DNA of 64,000 nucleotides from Gammaproteobacteria bacterium (GCA_012103455.1 WLWT01000001.1:4099288-4163287); one strand, 5' to 3'. Shown: positions 1 to 10,016, counted from the stretch's first letter. Notes: generated by a model from the sequence alone, not told the origin. Made by a program: numbers and translations.

Positions 1-3000
1 GGCGCTCTGCATGAGGCAACTGCGGAGATTTTTCAGATCGGCAAACCTGAGGGTGCGCCGAAGCCCCTGCAACTCTTCGCGCACCAAGTGGAAGCGCTCG
101 CAACCGCGAAAAAAGGAAAGAGCTACGTCGTCACCACCGGTACGGGCTCTGGGAAGTCGCTGGCATTCTTCATCCCGATCATCGATCGCATCCTCCGCGC
201 AAGAGCCGAAGACGAGTCTGCGAGAACCCGTGCGATCGTCATCTATCCCATGAATGCCCTTGCGAACAGCCAGGCGGAGGAGATCTCGAAGTTCTTGCAC
301 GGGTATCCGGATACGGCGCGGCCCTTCACGTTTGGTATCTACACGGGCCAGGAGTCGAGCGCGGAGCGGCTCCGCCTCGCGGATCACCCGCCCGATATAC
401 TGCTCACGAACTTCATGATGCTCGAGCTCATTCTCACGCGCTACGATGAGCGGATCGATCGGCGGGTCGTCGATAATTGTCGTGGTCTCGAGTTTCTCGT
501 GCTCGATGAACTGCACACCTACCGCGGCCGACAAGGCGCGGACGTGGCGCTGCTGGTGCGCCGGCTCAGGCAACGACTCGAAGCCGAGGAAATGCTCTGC
601 ATAGGCACGTCCGCGACCATGTCGAGCACTGGCACTAAGCAGGACCAGCGGACAACGGTTGCCGCGGTCGCGAGCAAGCTCTTCGGTACGGCGGTCACCG
701 ACAAGGAGGTGATCGGTGAGACGCTAGTACGTATAACCGAGCGCACGGCAGATCTTGAGGCCGTTAAGCCGCTCCTGGCCGAGCGGCTCCGCAAGCCCGT
801 TCGAAGTTGGTCTGAGTTCGCTGAGTTCCAGCGTGATCCACTCGCCATTTGGATCGAACTCACGCTCGGCATCGAGTTCAACGAACTCTACACGCCCATG
901 CGTGCCCGCTCGATGACGCTGACGGGTGCGGCCGCGGCGCTAGCGCGCGACAGCGGCGCAAACTCAGGAGATGCCAGGCGAGCGCTTCAGGACTTCCTCA
1001 CTGCCGCGCACTCTCTCAAAGCGCCGGATGGAAGCATACCGTTCGCGTTCAAGTTGCATCAGTTCATCAGCGGACCTGGGAAAGTGCTCGCCACTCTCGA
1101 ACCAACCGGGCAGCGCCTAGTAACGTTAGACCTTCAGCGCTTCGCGCCCGGCCGGCGCGAAGCGCAAGTTCTCTTGTACTCCGCGCACTTTTGCCGCGAG
1201 TGCGGGCAGGAATACCATCCCGTCTGGCGCAGTGTTCAAGGCGCTTTCCAGCCACGTGAAATCGACGACGTGGCGGTGGACGAATCGGACGGGAGTTCGA
1301 AAACGGTCTACGGGTTTCTCGCTTCCGTGACCCCGGGCCTGTCGTACACCGGCCAGTTGGAAGATCTCCCGGAGCACTGGCTCGATTTCGGCCGGGTGGA
1401 ACCCCGAGTGAGGCGAAACTACAAGGGGGCCGTCCCAGAGGATGTCACCCTTGCCCCGGATGGCACGCTCGGAGAGGGTGTTCGATTCTGGTTCATTCCC
1501 GGAAAGTTCCGCTTTTGTTTGCGCTGCGGATATATCCACGAGGCGTATGGCCGGGATGTAAACCGGCTTTCCAGCCTATCAGGAGAAGGCCGATCATCGG
1601 CGACCACGATGCTCACACTGGCGCTCCTGCGCCAGCTATTCGCTGAGGCATTGCCCGAACAATCGCTTCCCGGCCCGAGAAAAATGCTCGGGTTCTCCGA
1701 CAATCGTCAGGACGCCGCGCTGCAAGCCGGGCACTTCAATGACCTTATCTTCTTGTTGACCCTGCGCTCCGCACTGATCGCGGCAATGCGGGCGAACGGC
1801 GCAGCGCTGCCGGAGGAACAGCTCGCGGATGCTGTCTTCAATGCGCTCGGCTTTTCCGGGACAGTTGAGTCGGGCCTTGTGGAGTATCTGAAAAACCCAC
1901 GGCTTGCCGGCCTCGCGCTGGAGGAGGCGCAGCGCGCTGTGCGCTTCATACTCGGCTACCGCCTGCTCCGCGACCTGCGAAAGGGTTGGCGGTTCAACAA
2001 TCCCAATCTGGATCAGCTTCATCTTCTTCGCATCGGTTACCGTGGCCTATCGGACTTCTGTGCCGACGAGACGCGGTTCTCCTCGGGACATCCTGCCTTG
2101 CGTGATATCGGACCGGCCGGGAGAGAGGCTTTCGGCTGTCTGGTGTTCGACGAACTCCGCGGCAGCCTCTGTCTGGAATCGCGTTACCTGGAACCGGCTG
2201 AGCAAGATAGAGCCAGAACCACGGCGTTCAGCTACCTCAACGAACGATGGTCATTCGCGCCCGACGAGCAGCTTGCCACCTCGCGGTATCTCATCCTCAG
2301 CAAGCGCCCGGAACGGCGCGCTCGGCCGCGGGAAGACCTGGTCAGCGGCGGGCCCCGCTCGCGCCTGGTGCGGTTGCTGCGCAGAGCCCCTTGCTGGCGG
2401 GAGACGCCGCTCGGGGACGCAGCGGCGAACCTCTCCGCCGGCGAAGTCGCCGCGATGCTGGAGACGTTTCTCAACGCGGCCGTCACTCATGGCTACGTTC
2501 AGCCCAGCAAGCTGGACGCCTCACTGGTGGGCTGGCGCCTGCAAGCGTCCTGTCTCTCCTGGGAGTTGGTAACGGATGATGCCGGGGAGCGCGACTCCGC
2601 CAACGCGTTCTTCCGCCAGCTCTACCTCACAGCGTCGGAATTGCTCGGCAATCCATCCCATCCATTGTTCGAGTTCGAGGCTCACGAGCACACGGCACAG
2701 GTGGATTTCTCGAAGCGGAAGGTGCTGGAGGCCCGTTTCAGGTATTCGCAACGCGACCAGGACGAGTGGCAGGAAGATCCGACTCACGCGGCCCCGCTAG
2801 CGCGGCTGCCTGTCCTGTATTGCTCTCCCACCATGGAGTTGGGCATCGATATCTCTGCTCTGAACGCCGTCTACTTGCGCAATGTTCCACCTACCCCAGC
2901 CAACTACGCACAGCGCAGCGGCCGGGCGGGGCGGTCTGGGCACCCGGCGCTTGTCGTCACCTACTGCGCTGCGCAGAGCCCGCATGACCAATGGTTCTTC

Positions 3001-4617
3001 GCCCACGCGGCGGAGATGGTGCACGGCGTGGTGCAGGCGCCGACTCTGGACCTCGCCAACCGGGACCTCATCGACAGCCACATTCATGCCGTCTGGCTGG
3101 CAAACGTCGAGCACGAACTCGATACGAGTATCGCGCCGTTGCTCGATTTCGAACGCGAAGGTAGACCGGTTAAATTGGAACTGTGGGACCGCTTCGTCGC
3201 ATCCGCAACGTTGCACCGGGCGAAGCACCAGGCCGCGCGGGTCGTCGCCAGCGTGAGCGCGGAGCTCACGCCGGATGTGGCGCCGTGGTTCGACGGGGGT
3301 TACGTGGAGACTATCGTAGACCAAGCGCCGCAGGCGTTCGACCGTGCGCTGGACCGCTGGCGCAATCTGTTCGAGGCGACCCGCAAGCAGATGGCTCTCG
3401 CGGACGAACTCGTCCGCAGCCACGCTATTAAGAACCGGGACCGGGAGAATGCCCGGCGGCGCTACGGCGACGCGGCCAGACAACATGCGGTCTTGTTGCA
3501 GACCGGCAACACCCAGAACTCGGACTTCTATACCTATCGCTACCTCGCAAGTCAGGGTTACCTCCCCGGCTATAACTTCCCGCGACTTCCCCTAATGGCG
3601 TGGGTCCCCGGTCGTGGCGCCACCTCTAGGGGCGAGGACGACGAGGGCACGATGGTCAGCCGGCCACGCTTCATCGCGCTGTCTGAATTCGGCCCGCGCA
3701 GTCTCATCTACCATGAGGGGCGGATGTTCCGGGTCATACGCGCGAAGTTGAACGTCGGGTCGGCTGACCACGTCTCCGCGTCGAGTGAGCTTGCCACCGT
3801 TACCGCGCGCATCTGCTCGGCTTGCGGCTACGGCCACCTGGGCGACGAGGGCGGGCCGGAGCCCGGTGCGAACGTCTGCGAGCACTGCAGCGCCCGGCTC
3901 ACCGATGAGGACCGGGTATCCGATCTGTACCGGATTGAGGCAGTGGAGGCGATCCCGGTCGAGCGCATCTCGGTCAACGACGAGGAGCGTCAGCGGCAGG
4001 GCTTCGAACTGCAGACGACCTACCGGTTTCTTCCCGGCCCGGACGGCGATATTCAGCGTACGGACGCGGAGGTCAGCTCCGACGGCGCTGTATTGGCGAC
4101 GCTTACCTATGCGCCGGCTGCGCGAGTGTGGCGCATCAATCGCGGCTGGCGCCGCCGCAAGAAGAAGTCGCACTTGGGGTTCTACATCAATCCGCTGAGT
4201 GGGGTCTGGAGCAAGCAGGACAGCCCGCAGGAGGACACGGACGGCCAGACGCCGGACGAGGCACTGATCGAGCGGGTGCCGAATCAGCGAATCGTTCCCT
4301 ATGTCGAGGATTATCGCAACATCTTGATTCTGACGCCCGCGCATGAGGTCTCCGCGAGCACGATGGCGACCTTGCAGGCCGCCCTGCGGCGCGGAGTCGA
4401 GCGGGCGTTCCAGATCGAGGAAGCGGAGCTGATCGGCGAGCCCTTGCCCACGGCGGACAATCGCCGGGCATTGCTGTTCTACGAAGCGGCCGAAGGCGGC
4501 GCCGGGGTGCTCACGCGCATCGCGAACGAGCCTGGGAGCCTCGCCGAAGTCGCCTCGAATGCCCTGCGGGTGATGCACTTTGACGAGCCGCCTTGCGGCT
4601 GGGCAATGGACACGTAA
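1..4617 (+). CDS. DExH-box helicase with DUF1998 region, 5' end outside the window, C-terminus truncated
   Basis: This is a superfamily 2 ATP-dependent helicase of the large DUF1998-bearing kind found in defence islands. The frame is open from base 1, so the gene starts outside the window; the GTG at 88 lies inside a Q-motif-like stretch (FAHQVEAL) and is not the start. Visible motifs are Walker A GTGSGKS (139-159), DELH (505-516), TSATM (607-621) and motif VI QRSGRAGRSG (2911-2940). A C-terminal DUF1998-like region has two CxxC pairs (about 3810-3900) and the phrase EAAEGGAGVL (about 4484-4513). Relatives usually continue past this with a Cys-rich CYDC-type tail, but here the protein stops soon after MHFDEPP, beside the scar that also beheads the next gene. 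DISARM splits helicase and DUF1998 into two proteins, so this is not simply DISARM. Probably non-functional or altered at the C-terminus. Confidence 0.88.
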   Translation, partial: GALHEATAEIFQIGKPEGAPKPLQLFAHQVEALATAKKGKSYVVTTGTGSGKSLAFFIPIIDRILRARAEDESARTRAIVIYPMNALANSQAEEISKFLHGYPDTARPFTFGIYTGQESSAERLRLADHPPDILLTNFMMLELILTRYDERIDRRVVDNCRGLEFLVLDELHTYRGRQGADVALLVRRLRQRLEAEEMLCIGTSATMSSTGTKQDQRTTVAAVASKLFGTAVTDKEVIGETLVRITERTADLEAVKPLLAERLRKPVRSWSEFAEFQRDPLAIWIELTLGIEFNELYTPMRARSMTLTGAAAALARDSGANSGDARRALQDFLTAAHSLKAPDGSIPFAFKLHQFISGPGKVLATLEPTGQRLVTLDLQRFAPGRREAQVLLYSAHFCRECGQEYHPVWRSVQGAFQPREIDDVAVDESDGSSKTVYGFLASVTPGLSYTGQLEDLPEHWLDFGRVEPRVRRNYKGAVPEDVTLAPDGTLGEGVRFWFIPGKFRFCLRCGYIHEAYGRDVNRLSSLSGEGRSSATTMLTLALLRQLFAEALPEQSLPGPRKMLGFSDNRQDAALQAGHFNDLIFLLTLRSALIAAMRANGAALPEEQLADAVFNALGFSGTVESGLVEYLKNPRLAGLALEEAQRAVRFILGYRLLRDLRKGWRFNNPNLDQLHLLRIGYRGLSDFCADETRFSSGHPALRDIGPAGREAFGCLVFDELRGSLCLESRYLEPAEQDRARTTAFSYLNERWSFAPDEQLATSRYLILSKRPERRARPREDLVSGGPRSRLVRLLRRAPCWRETPLGDAAANLSAGEVAAMLETFLNAAVTHGYVQPSKLDASLVGWRLQASCLSWELVTDDAGERDSANAFFRQLYLTASELLGNPSHPLFEFEAHEHTAQVDFSKRKVLEARFRYSQRDQDEWQEDPTHAAPLARLPVLYCSPTMELGIDISALNAVYLRNVPPTPANYAQRSGRAGRSGHPALVVTYCAAQSPHDQWFFAHAAEMVHGVVQAPTLDLANRDLIDSHIHAVWLANVEHELDTSIAPLLDFEREGRPVKLELWDRFVASATLHRAKHQAARVVASVSAELTPDVAPWFDGGYVETIVDQAPQAFDRALDRWRNLFEATRKQMALADELVRSHAIKNRDRENARRRYGDAARQHAVLLQTGNTQNSDFYTYRYLASQGYLPGYNFPRLPLMAWVPGRGATSRGEDDEGTMVSRPRFIALSEFGPRSLIYHEGRMFRVIRAKLNVGSADHVSASSELATVTARICSACGYGHLGDEGGPEPGANVCEHCSARLTDEDRVSDLYRIEAVEAIPVERISVNDEERQRQGFELQTTYRFLPGPDGDIQRTDAEVSSDGAVLATLTYAPAARVWRINRGWRRRKKKSHLGFYINPLSGVWSKQDSPQEDTDGQTPDEALIERVPNQRIVPYVEDYRNILILTPAHEVSASTMATLQAALRRGVERAFQIEEAELIGEPLPTADNRRALLFYEAAEGGAGVLTRIANEPGSLAEVASNALRVMHFDEPPCGWAMDT

Positions 4618-4623
4618 AAGCGG

Positions 4624-6436
4624 AGCAGGGGGGCGGTTCCCGCTGACCGGCGTCGGCGACGTGAACACCTACGCCCTGTTCGCCGAGACCATCGCTCAGA
4701 TCGTCCACCGCTCGGGGCGTGCCGGCTTCATCGTCCCCACTGGGATCGCCACCGACGACTCGGCCAAGGCCTACTTCCAGGCTATTTCGCAGGGTGGCCG
4801 GCTCGTCAGCCTCTACGACTTCGAAAACCGGGAGGGCATCTTCCCGGGGGTTCATCGGAGCTTCAAGTTCTGCTTGTTGACTCTGGGCAGGGTTGATTCC
4901 TCGGAGTTCGGATTCTACTTCACCCGCCCGGAGCAGCTCGCTGACGAGCGCCGCCGATTCACGCTAACTCGGGAGGACTTTCAGCGCATCAACCCGAACA
5001 CCGGGACGTGTCCGGTGTTCCGCTCCGTGCGCGATGCTGAGCTAGCCAAGGCGATCTACTCCCGCGTGCCGGTGTTTGTTCGCGAGGCGCGGGGCGGTCA
5101 AGCCGAGGAGAACCCGTGGGGCGTCCGATTCACTGCCATGTTCCACATGTCGAACGACAGCCACCTGTTCGCGACGAGCCCGGATAACAACCGGCTGCCG
5201 CTCTACGAAGCCAAGATGATCCATCACTACGACCATCGCTGGGCGACCTACGTCGAGAAGGACGGCCGGGAGACGACTGAGGATGTTCCTCTCGCCAGCA
5301 AGCATGATCCTGAATTCGCGGTGACGCCGCGCTACTGGGTGGAGGCTAGGGAGGTCTTTCTTCGTACCGCCCGCCTGCCCAAGACGCTCCTAGGGGCTCT
5401 GCGCGAAGGCGACAGGGAGAAGCTCATCCTCGCGCTCGCGCACCTGCTCTTCGGCAACTGGCTCCTGGCAAGAGGACCCGGAGAAAGTCGCGACGTCATG
5501 CGGGAGCTGTATCCGGCCTGGGAGGATTTCGTTGACCAATTCCCCTTTGCCCGGCGCCTGCCTCCGGCCGCGCTGGGTCTATGCGGCGATAATCCTCCGA
5601 GCCTGGAACCTCAAGGCCCTGCGTACCTTCCTGCCGAAGCCGTCAGCGCAGTCAACACAACAGGACGAACGCAGGCCGCTTGGTACGCCGCCGAAGAGGA
5701 GTCGGTTCAGGCGTTGCCGAGCGTCGCGCGAACCTTTCCTGTTGACTCAGGGGAGTCCGCATCAAAGCAAGCGGAGGACGTTTATGAAATGGCAAACTAT
5801 TGTTTGGAGACCACTGCACCTGATTGGTACATTGGATTTCGCAATATTACCAATGCGACCAACGAACGCACTGTGATCGCCTCCGTCGTGCCACGCGCCG
5901 GGGCTGGGAACAACCTACCATTGTTGTTCTTTGAGAAAGACATTGGTTCAGAGCTGATTGCCGCATTGGTCGCGAATCTCTCGGCGCTCGTCTTGGACTT
6001 TGTGGGTCGTCATAAGATCGGAGGCACAAATCTCAACTTCTTCATCGCGCGGCAACTTCCCGTTCTCCCTCCAACCGCCTACACGAAGGACGATCTTTTG
6101 TTCATAGCTCCCCGTGTGCTGGAGTTGACCTGTACTGCAAGTGACCTCGATTTGTGGGGGAAAGAGTTCTCCGATCGCCCAGCAATCTACCGATTCGACC
6201 CGGATCGCCGGACACGTTTACAGGCGGAGCTGGATGCGTACTATGCGCGCCTCTACGGACTATCTCGCGATGAGCTTCGATATGTGCTAGATCCCGTGGA
6301 TGTGATGGGCGACGACTACCCTTCGGAGACGTTTCGTGTATTGAGGCAAAGGGAGGAGAAGGCTTGCGGAGAGTACAGAACCCAACGTCTTGTGTTAGAG
6401 GCATGGGACGCACTTGAGTCGGGGAAATTGCATTGA
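4624..6436 (+). pseudogene. Eco57I/PglX-like DNA methylase, C-terminal half only
   Basis: This is the C-terminal half of a type IIG/IIL or BREX PglX-like adenine methyltransferase. It begins abruptly at the conserved GRFPLTGVGDVNTYALFAE region and keeps IVPTGIATDD, SLYDFENR, LCGDNPPS, NATNERTVIASVVPR and NLNFFIARQLPVLPP, all typical of the downstream and target-recognition parts. The catalytic NPPY/NPPW motif and the SAM-binding glycine motif, normally in the N-terminal half, are absent. The open frame can be extended upstream only into the 3' end of the helicase gene in another frame (TTG at 4580), which is not a credible start. One deletion removing the helicase tail and the methylase N-terminus, with its join near 4600-4630, explains both truncations. 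Without the catalytic half it cannot methylate DNA. Confidence 0.82.
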
Positions 6437-6522
6437 CTGGCGCGCGAGAGGATTGGATGGGTGGGCGCGCTGGAACGAGACAACTCCGGCATGAATGAGG
6501 CGTCGCGCTACAGGAGCTGTCG

Positions 6523-7849
6523 ATGCTGATTCACCTGAAACTCGATAACTTCAAGATCTGGCGCAGCACCGGGCCGATCGCTCTAGCCCCGGTCACACTG
6601 TTGCTTGGGACCAACTCCTCCGGCAAGTCGAGCCTCATCCAGAGCCTGCTGCTACTGCGTCAGACGGTGAAGGGGGACGATCCGAACGAAGATCTGAACC
6701 TCGGTAACCCCGACACGGGCGACTCGGTGACGCTCGGACGCTTCGAAGACGTTCTCTGCCGGCACGGCACCGGCCGGAAGGTCGGGATCGAGTTCCGTTG
6801 GAGCGCAGATGGCAGCCCGGCCGGATCGACACTGTTCAGCGCGAAATATCGCGCCGGTCCGGCGGGAGCAGCGGAGTTGGACAGCCTGCGTCTCGGTAAA
6901 GATGGACAGGGATTTACGGTCACGCGCCGCAAGCCGGGGGTCTACGCGCTGTCGCTCGCAGACGAACGACGCAGCCGCGGGCAGAGTAGAGAATTCAGGC
7001 CCGAAAGGTCTTTTGCGCTCTCCCCCGCGGCGCTCGCCCGGCTCGGAACGGACGGAGACTCGCTGCACGACGTCGGACCCGCGCTGCTCGAGGAACTGAG
7101 CCGGATCCTTTATCTGGGCCCCGTCCGCCGGCTCGCCGAGCGCGACTATGTCTGGCGCGGGCGGATGCCAGGGACCCTTGGAGACGACGGCGCTCGAGCC
7201 ATCGACGCGCTGATCGCGAGCGGCATCGCGGCGCAACGCGAGAAGAAGGGGAGGACTTCGCCGTCCGGCGATTCGCTTTTGTTCCGGCAGACCATTCACT
7301 GGCTCTGCCGAATGGGCCTGGCAGACGGCCTCGTCGTCCACACACTCGGGCGCTCGGCACGACACGAGCTTCTACATAGAGAAAGCTGCAGAGCGTACCA
7401 ATCTGAAGGACGTCGGCGTCGGCGTATCTCAGGTGCTGCCGGTCATCGTCGCGGCGCTCTACGCAGCGCCGGGCCACATCGTCATCGTCGAGGAGCCGGA
7501 GAGTCACCTTCACCCGCTGGCGGCGGCACTGTTGGCAGAGCTGTTCGCCGCCGTGAGCAAGGAGCGGGGTGTGCAGTTCCTCGTCGAGACCCACTCGGAG
7601 CACCTGTTCCGCCGCATGCAGACCTTGATGGCGCGAGGCACGGTTTCCACTCGAGACTGCGCGATGTACTTTTTGGAGCACGATGGTCCTGGGGCTCGTG
7701 GTCCCGGGGCTCGTATTGTCACGTTGGTGGCTGACGAGAGCGGGCGGATAAAGAACTGGCCGAAGGGATTCTTCGGCGACGCCCTTGGCGAGACGCGCGA
7801 GCAGACACGGCTCGCACTCGAACGTCACAAGGCGCAGCATTCAGGATGA
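6523..7849 (+). pseudogene. DUF3696/OLD-like AAA ATPase, frameshifted
   Basis: This is an ABC/SMC-like ATPase of the DUF3696 type, commonly found beside restriction and abortive-infection genes. The start ATG at 6523 follows GGAG. Walker A is GTNSSGKSSLIQSLLLLRQT near residue 30. The first frame keeps family identity to about 7350 (LADGLVVHTLGRS) and then turns into low-complexity Arg-rich sequence. The true C-terminus continues in the next frame from about 7373 (FYIEKAAERT, VGVGVSQVLPVIV) with the Walker B/signature region VIVEEPESHLHP and the H-loop VETHSEHLF, ending at 7849. A single-base indel between about 7350 and 7375 would restore one protein of roughly 440 residues. The last four bases overlap the next gene (ATGA). 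A sequencing or assembly error is the alternative, though both neighbours upstream and the one downstream are also damaged. Confidence 0.83.
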
Positions 7850-8379
7850 ATCACGTCATCGACACCAACGTGCTGATCATCGCGAGCGCCCACGCCGTGT
7901 CCCCCGAACCGCGCGATGCGACGCCGGCAGAGCCGGAGTTGCAGGAACAGGTCTTTGCGTGATTGATGGACTTGGAGACACAGGACGCTGCGATTGTGCT
8001 CGATTACCGGTGGAAGATTCGAGGCGAGTACGAAAACAAGCTCACAGAGCAGGACTACGGCGTCATGGTCGTTCAGGCGAAGTGCGACCTAGACCAAGTG
8101 GTCTGGGTGTCGGTCGAGTACGACGAGCACGGCCACGGGGTGCTCCCGGCAGCGCTGGCAGCATGCCGATGGGACAACTCCGACAAGAAGTTCGCAGGCG
8201 CGGCGTACGAAGCGCGGCAGGTGGTCGCGCCGGTCGAGATCGTGAACGCGTCCGATACCGACTGGTACGATGTCACAGCCGTGCTCGCAGCAGAGCGAAT
8301 TGGCCTGCGCCAGTTGATCGATGGCTGGTGTCGCACTCGGTACCGGGAGAAGAACGGACATGAGCCCCCGGTCGCCTGA
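7846..8379 (+). pseudogene. PIN-domain protein with internal TGA stop
   Basis: The ATG at 7846 overlaps the ATPase stop. The product starts MNHVIDTNVLIIASAHA, a classic PIN-domain opening with the first catalytic Asp in DTNVL. An in-frame TGA at 7960-7962 stops it after 38 residues. Reading on in the same frame gives the rest of the fold: LDYRWKIRGEYENKL, then WDNSDKKFAGAA, where the Asp fits the distal metal-binding acidic residue of the family, ending at 8379. PIN domains are Mg-dependent ribonucleases. A restart at the ATG of 7966 would yield a protein lacking the first catalytic Asp. The 3' end overlaps the RNA ligase gene by 20 bases, suggesting translational coupling. Probably a nonsense pseudogene; a base error in the assembly is possible. 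Confidence 0.7.
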
Positions 8380-9085
8380 GCTGTGCCGATTCCCTAGGAC
8401 CCCGCATCTGGCCTGGCTTGCGGCGGATGCGCCGCGCGGCGACAAAGTGATGTCACCGGCAGAGTGCCAGCACTGCCTGTCCGGCGATGTCGTCGTCGAA
8501 GAGAAGGTTGACGGCGCCAATCTAGGCATTTCGCTCCATGATACTGGAACGTTGCGCGTGCAGAACCGGGGCCAGTATCTAGAGCAGCCCTATGCGGGAC
8601 AGTTCTCGCGGCTTCGCGGTTGGCTCGCGATGTACCAGACGGGCCTTCTCTCTATCCTTACGCCCGACTTGACGTTGTTCGGAGAGTGGTGCGCGGCCCG
8701 GCACTCGGTTGGCTACGACCGGCTGCCAGACTGGTTTGTCGCTTTCGATGTCTACGACCGGCGTGCCGAGGGCTTCTGGGACACGGAACGGCGAGACGCC
8801 ATCGTTGCGAACGCCGGCCTCCACAGCGTAGCGATTCTGACGCGAGGCCGGTTCGCTTTGCAGGCGTTGCGGTCCTTGCTCGACTCAGCACCGAGCGCAT
8901 ATCGATCGGGTTCGGTCGAAGGGTTCGTCATCCGGCGAGAATCCGGAGGTTGGCTCGACGAGCGGGCGAAGCTCGTTCGTCCGGACTTTGTGCAGAGCAT
9001 CGGCGAGCACTGGCGCCGGCGAGCCATCGAGTGGAACCTGCTCTCGGCCAGCAGCAACCAACGGCAGACGCGGGCACTGCCGTGA
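8360..9085 (+). CDS. RNA ligase, T4 Rnl2-like nucleotidyltransferase
   Basis: A 241-residue protein of the RNA_ligase family (ATP-dependent, covalent lysyl-AMP mechanism). The nucleotidyl-transfer motif I is EEKVDGAN, with the active lysine at about residue 49. Further motifs are FGEWCAARHSVGY (motif III-like), EGFVIRR (motif IV) and AKLVRP (motif V), in the normal order and spacing, so the adenylation domain looks complete. It is about 90 residues shorter than T4 Rnl2, lacking a recognisable C-terminal domain. The ATG at 8360 lies inside the end of the PIN gene, and its stop overlaps the GTG of the HNH gene (GTGA at 9082-9085). Family members seal nicked or broken RNA. Next to a PIN ribonuclease it may repair or regulate cleaved RNA during defence; that pairing is an inference. 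Confidence 0.85.
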   Translation: MSPRSPELCRFPRTPHLAWLAADAPRGDKVMSPAECQHCLSGDVVVEEKVDGANLGISLHDTGTLRVQNRGQYLEQPYAGQFSRLRGWLAMYQTGLLSILTPDLTLFGEWCAARHSVGYDRLPDWFVAFDVYDRRAEGFWDTERRDAIVANAGLHSVAILTRGRFALQALRSLLDSAPSAYRSGSVEGFVIRRESGGWLDERAKLVRPDFVQSIGEHWRRRAIEWNLLSASSNQRQTRALP

Positions 9086-9870
9086 AGCGACTCACTCGAT
9101 CGCTCGTTGAGATGGTTGCTCGTGACCACGGTTGGGAGAACATCCTCGAAAGCAGTGACGACGTCATTCGCTTGGGGTCGGCCCGCCACCGCGCCTACAG
9201 CATGGTTCGAGACGGGCCGGCCGAGGACGAATGGCTCGTCGAGGTACCCCGCGGCCGCCTCGCTCTAGAGCTTGCGAGGTCGTCCACTACCCCGTCAGCG
9301 GAGGCAACGATCTTCCCAGTCAAGGGACTCGACGCCCTCGCCGGCCTGCTTCGCCGCGCCGCACAGCTAGCGCAGTCCCTGCCCGATCAGGCCGCCGCGA
9401 CCTATGCCGCAAGAATCGACGAGGTCCTCGGCGGCTCGGAGTTAAGCCGGACCGAAGTGGAGCGTATAGTTCGCCAGCGCGTAGGGCAGGACGTGTTCAG
9501 GGACGCACTGATCGACTACCGGGGTGGCGCGTGCGCGGTCACCGGGCTTGCTCTTACCGCAGTACTGCGTGCGAGCCACGCCAAACCGTGGGCAAGATGC
9601 GCCACTGACAGGGAGCGCCTGGACGTCTTCAACGGACTCCTCCTCAGCCCTCAACTGGACGCGTTGTTTGACCGCGGCCTGATAACTTTTGATGACACCG
9701 GCGAGATGCTCGTTTCACGAGCGTTGCGACCTGTGCACCGTGCACTTCTACAGGTGGACGGCACCGCGTGTCTGCGCTGGGTAGCACCAGAGCATTTCAA
9801 GTATCTCGAGTGGCATCGGAGTGAACGCTTCACAGCTACCGAGCAAGGTGTCGAGGGAGCCGCAAAATGA
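9082..9870 (+). CDS. HNH endonuclease (HNH_2-like)
   Basis: A 262-residue protein starting at the GTG of 9082, which overlaps the RNA ligase stop. The C-terminal half holds an HNH_2-type nuclease signature in order: GACAVTGL, LRASHAKPW, ERLDVFNGLLLSPQLDALFD and DRGLITFDD. The His of SHAKPW and the Asn of NGLLLSP are the metal and phosphate residues expected for this fold. The N-terminal ~140 residues (VKRLTRSLVEMVARDHGWENI) have no recognised domain and may bind DNA or a partner. Family members cut DNA and are frequent in restriction and defence loci. It overlaps the following DUF262 stub by four bases (ATGA), so it belongs to the same coupled module. It looks intact. Confidence 0.82.
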   Translation: MKRLTRSLVEMVARDHGWENILESSDDVIRLGSARHRAYSMVRDGPAEDEWLVEVPRGRLALELARSSTTPSAEATIFPVKGLDALAGLLRRAAQLAQSLPDQAAATYAARIDEVLGGSELSRTEVERIVRQRVGQDVFRDALIDYRGGACAVTGLALTAVLRASHAKPWARCATDRERLDVFNGLLLSPQLDALFDRGLITFDDTGEMLVSRALRPVHRALLQVDGTACLRWVAPEHFKYLEWHRSERFTATEQGVEGAAK

Positions 9871-10016
9871 AGGCGAATGCCGTGTCCCTCCTAGCGATCT
9901 TCGAGAAGAAGATGCGCCTGGAAGTGCCGTTGTCCCAGCGCCAATGCGTCTGGAATCTCGAGCAGCAATGGGAGCCGCTTCGGGAAGACCTCGAAGGCTG
10001 TTCAGATTGGACATGA
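9867..10016 (+). pseudogene. DUF262 (GmrSD/ParB-like) protein, N-terminal stub
   Basis: The ATG at 9867 overlaps the HNH stop. The 49-residue product opens MKANAVSLLAIFEKKM and LEVPLSQRQCVWNLEQQW, closely matching the N-terminus of DUF262 proteins (type IV restriction GmrS/BrxU-like NTP-using enzymes, with the conserved P-x-x-QR-x-x-W pattern). It ends at 10016, whereas full proteins are several hundred residues long. The remaining ~120 bases to tRNA-Asn hold no continuation I can recognise. It is therefore the beheaded end of a gene at the island boundary. Confidence 0.68.

Noticed and set aside
4580-4640. TTG at 4580 as start of the methylase
   Set aside because: It lies in the 3' end of the helicase gene in another frame and the first residues have no family resemblance.
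1-10016. Calling the left island a DISARM or BREX system
   Set aside because: DISARM has separate helicase and DUF1998 genes and a PLD protein; BREX needs PglZ, BrxC and others. None are visible in the window.
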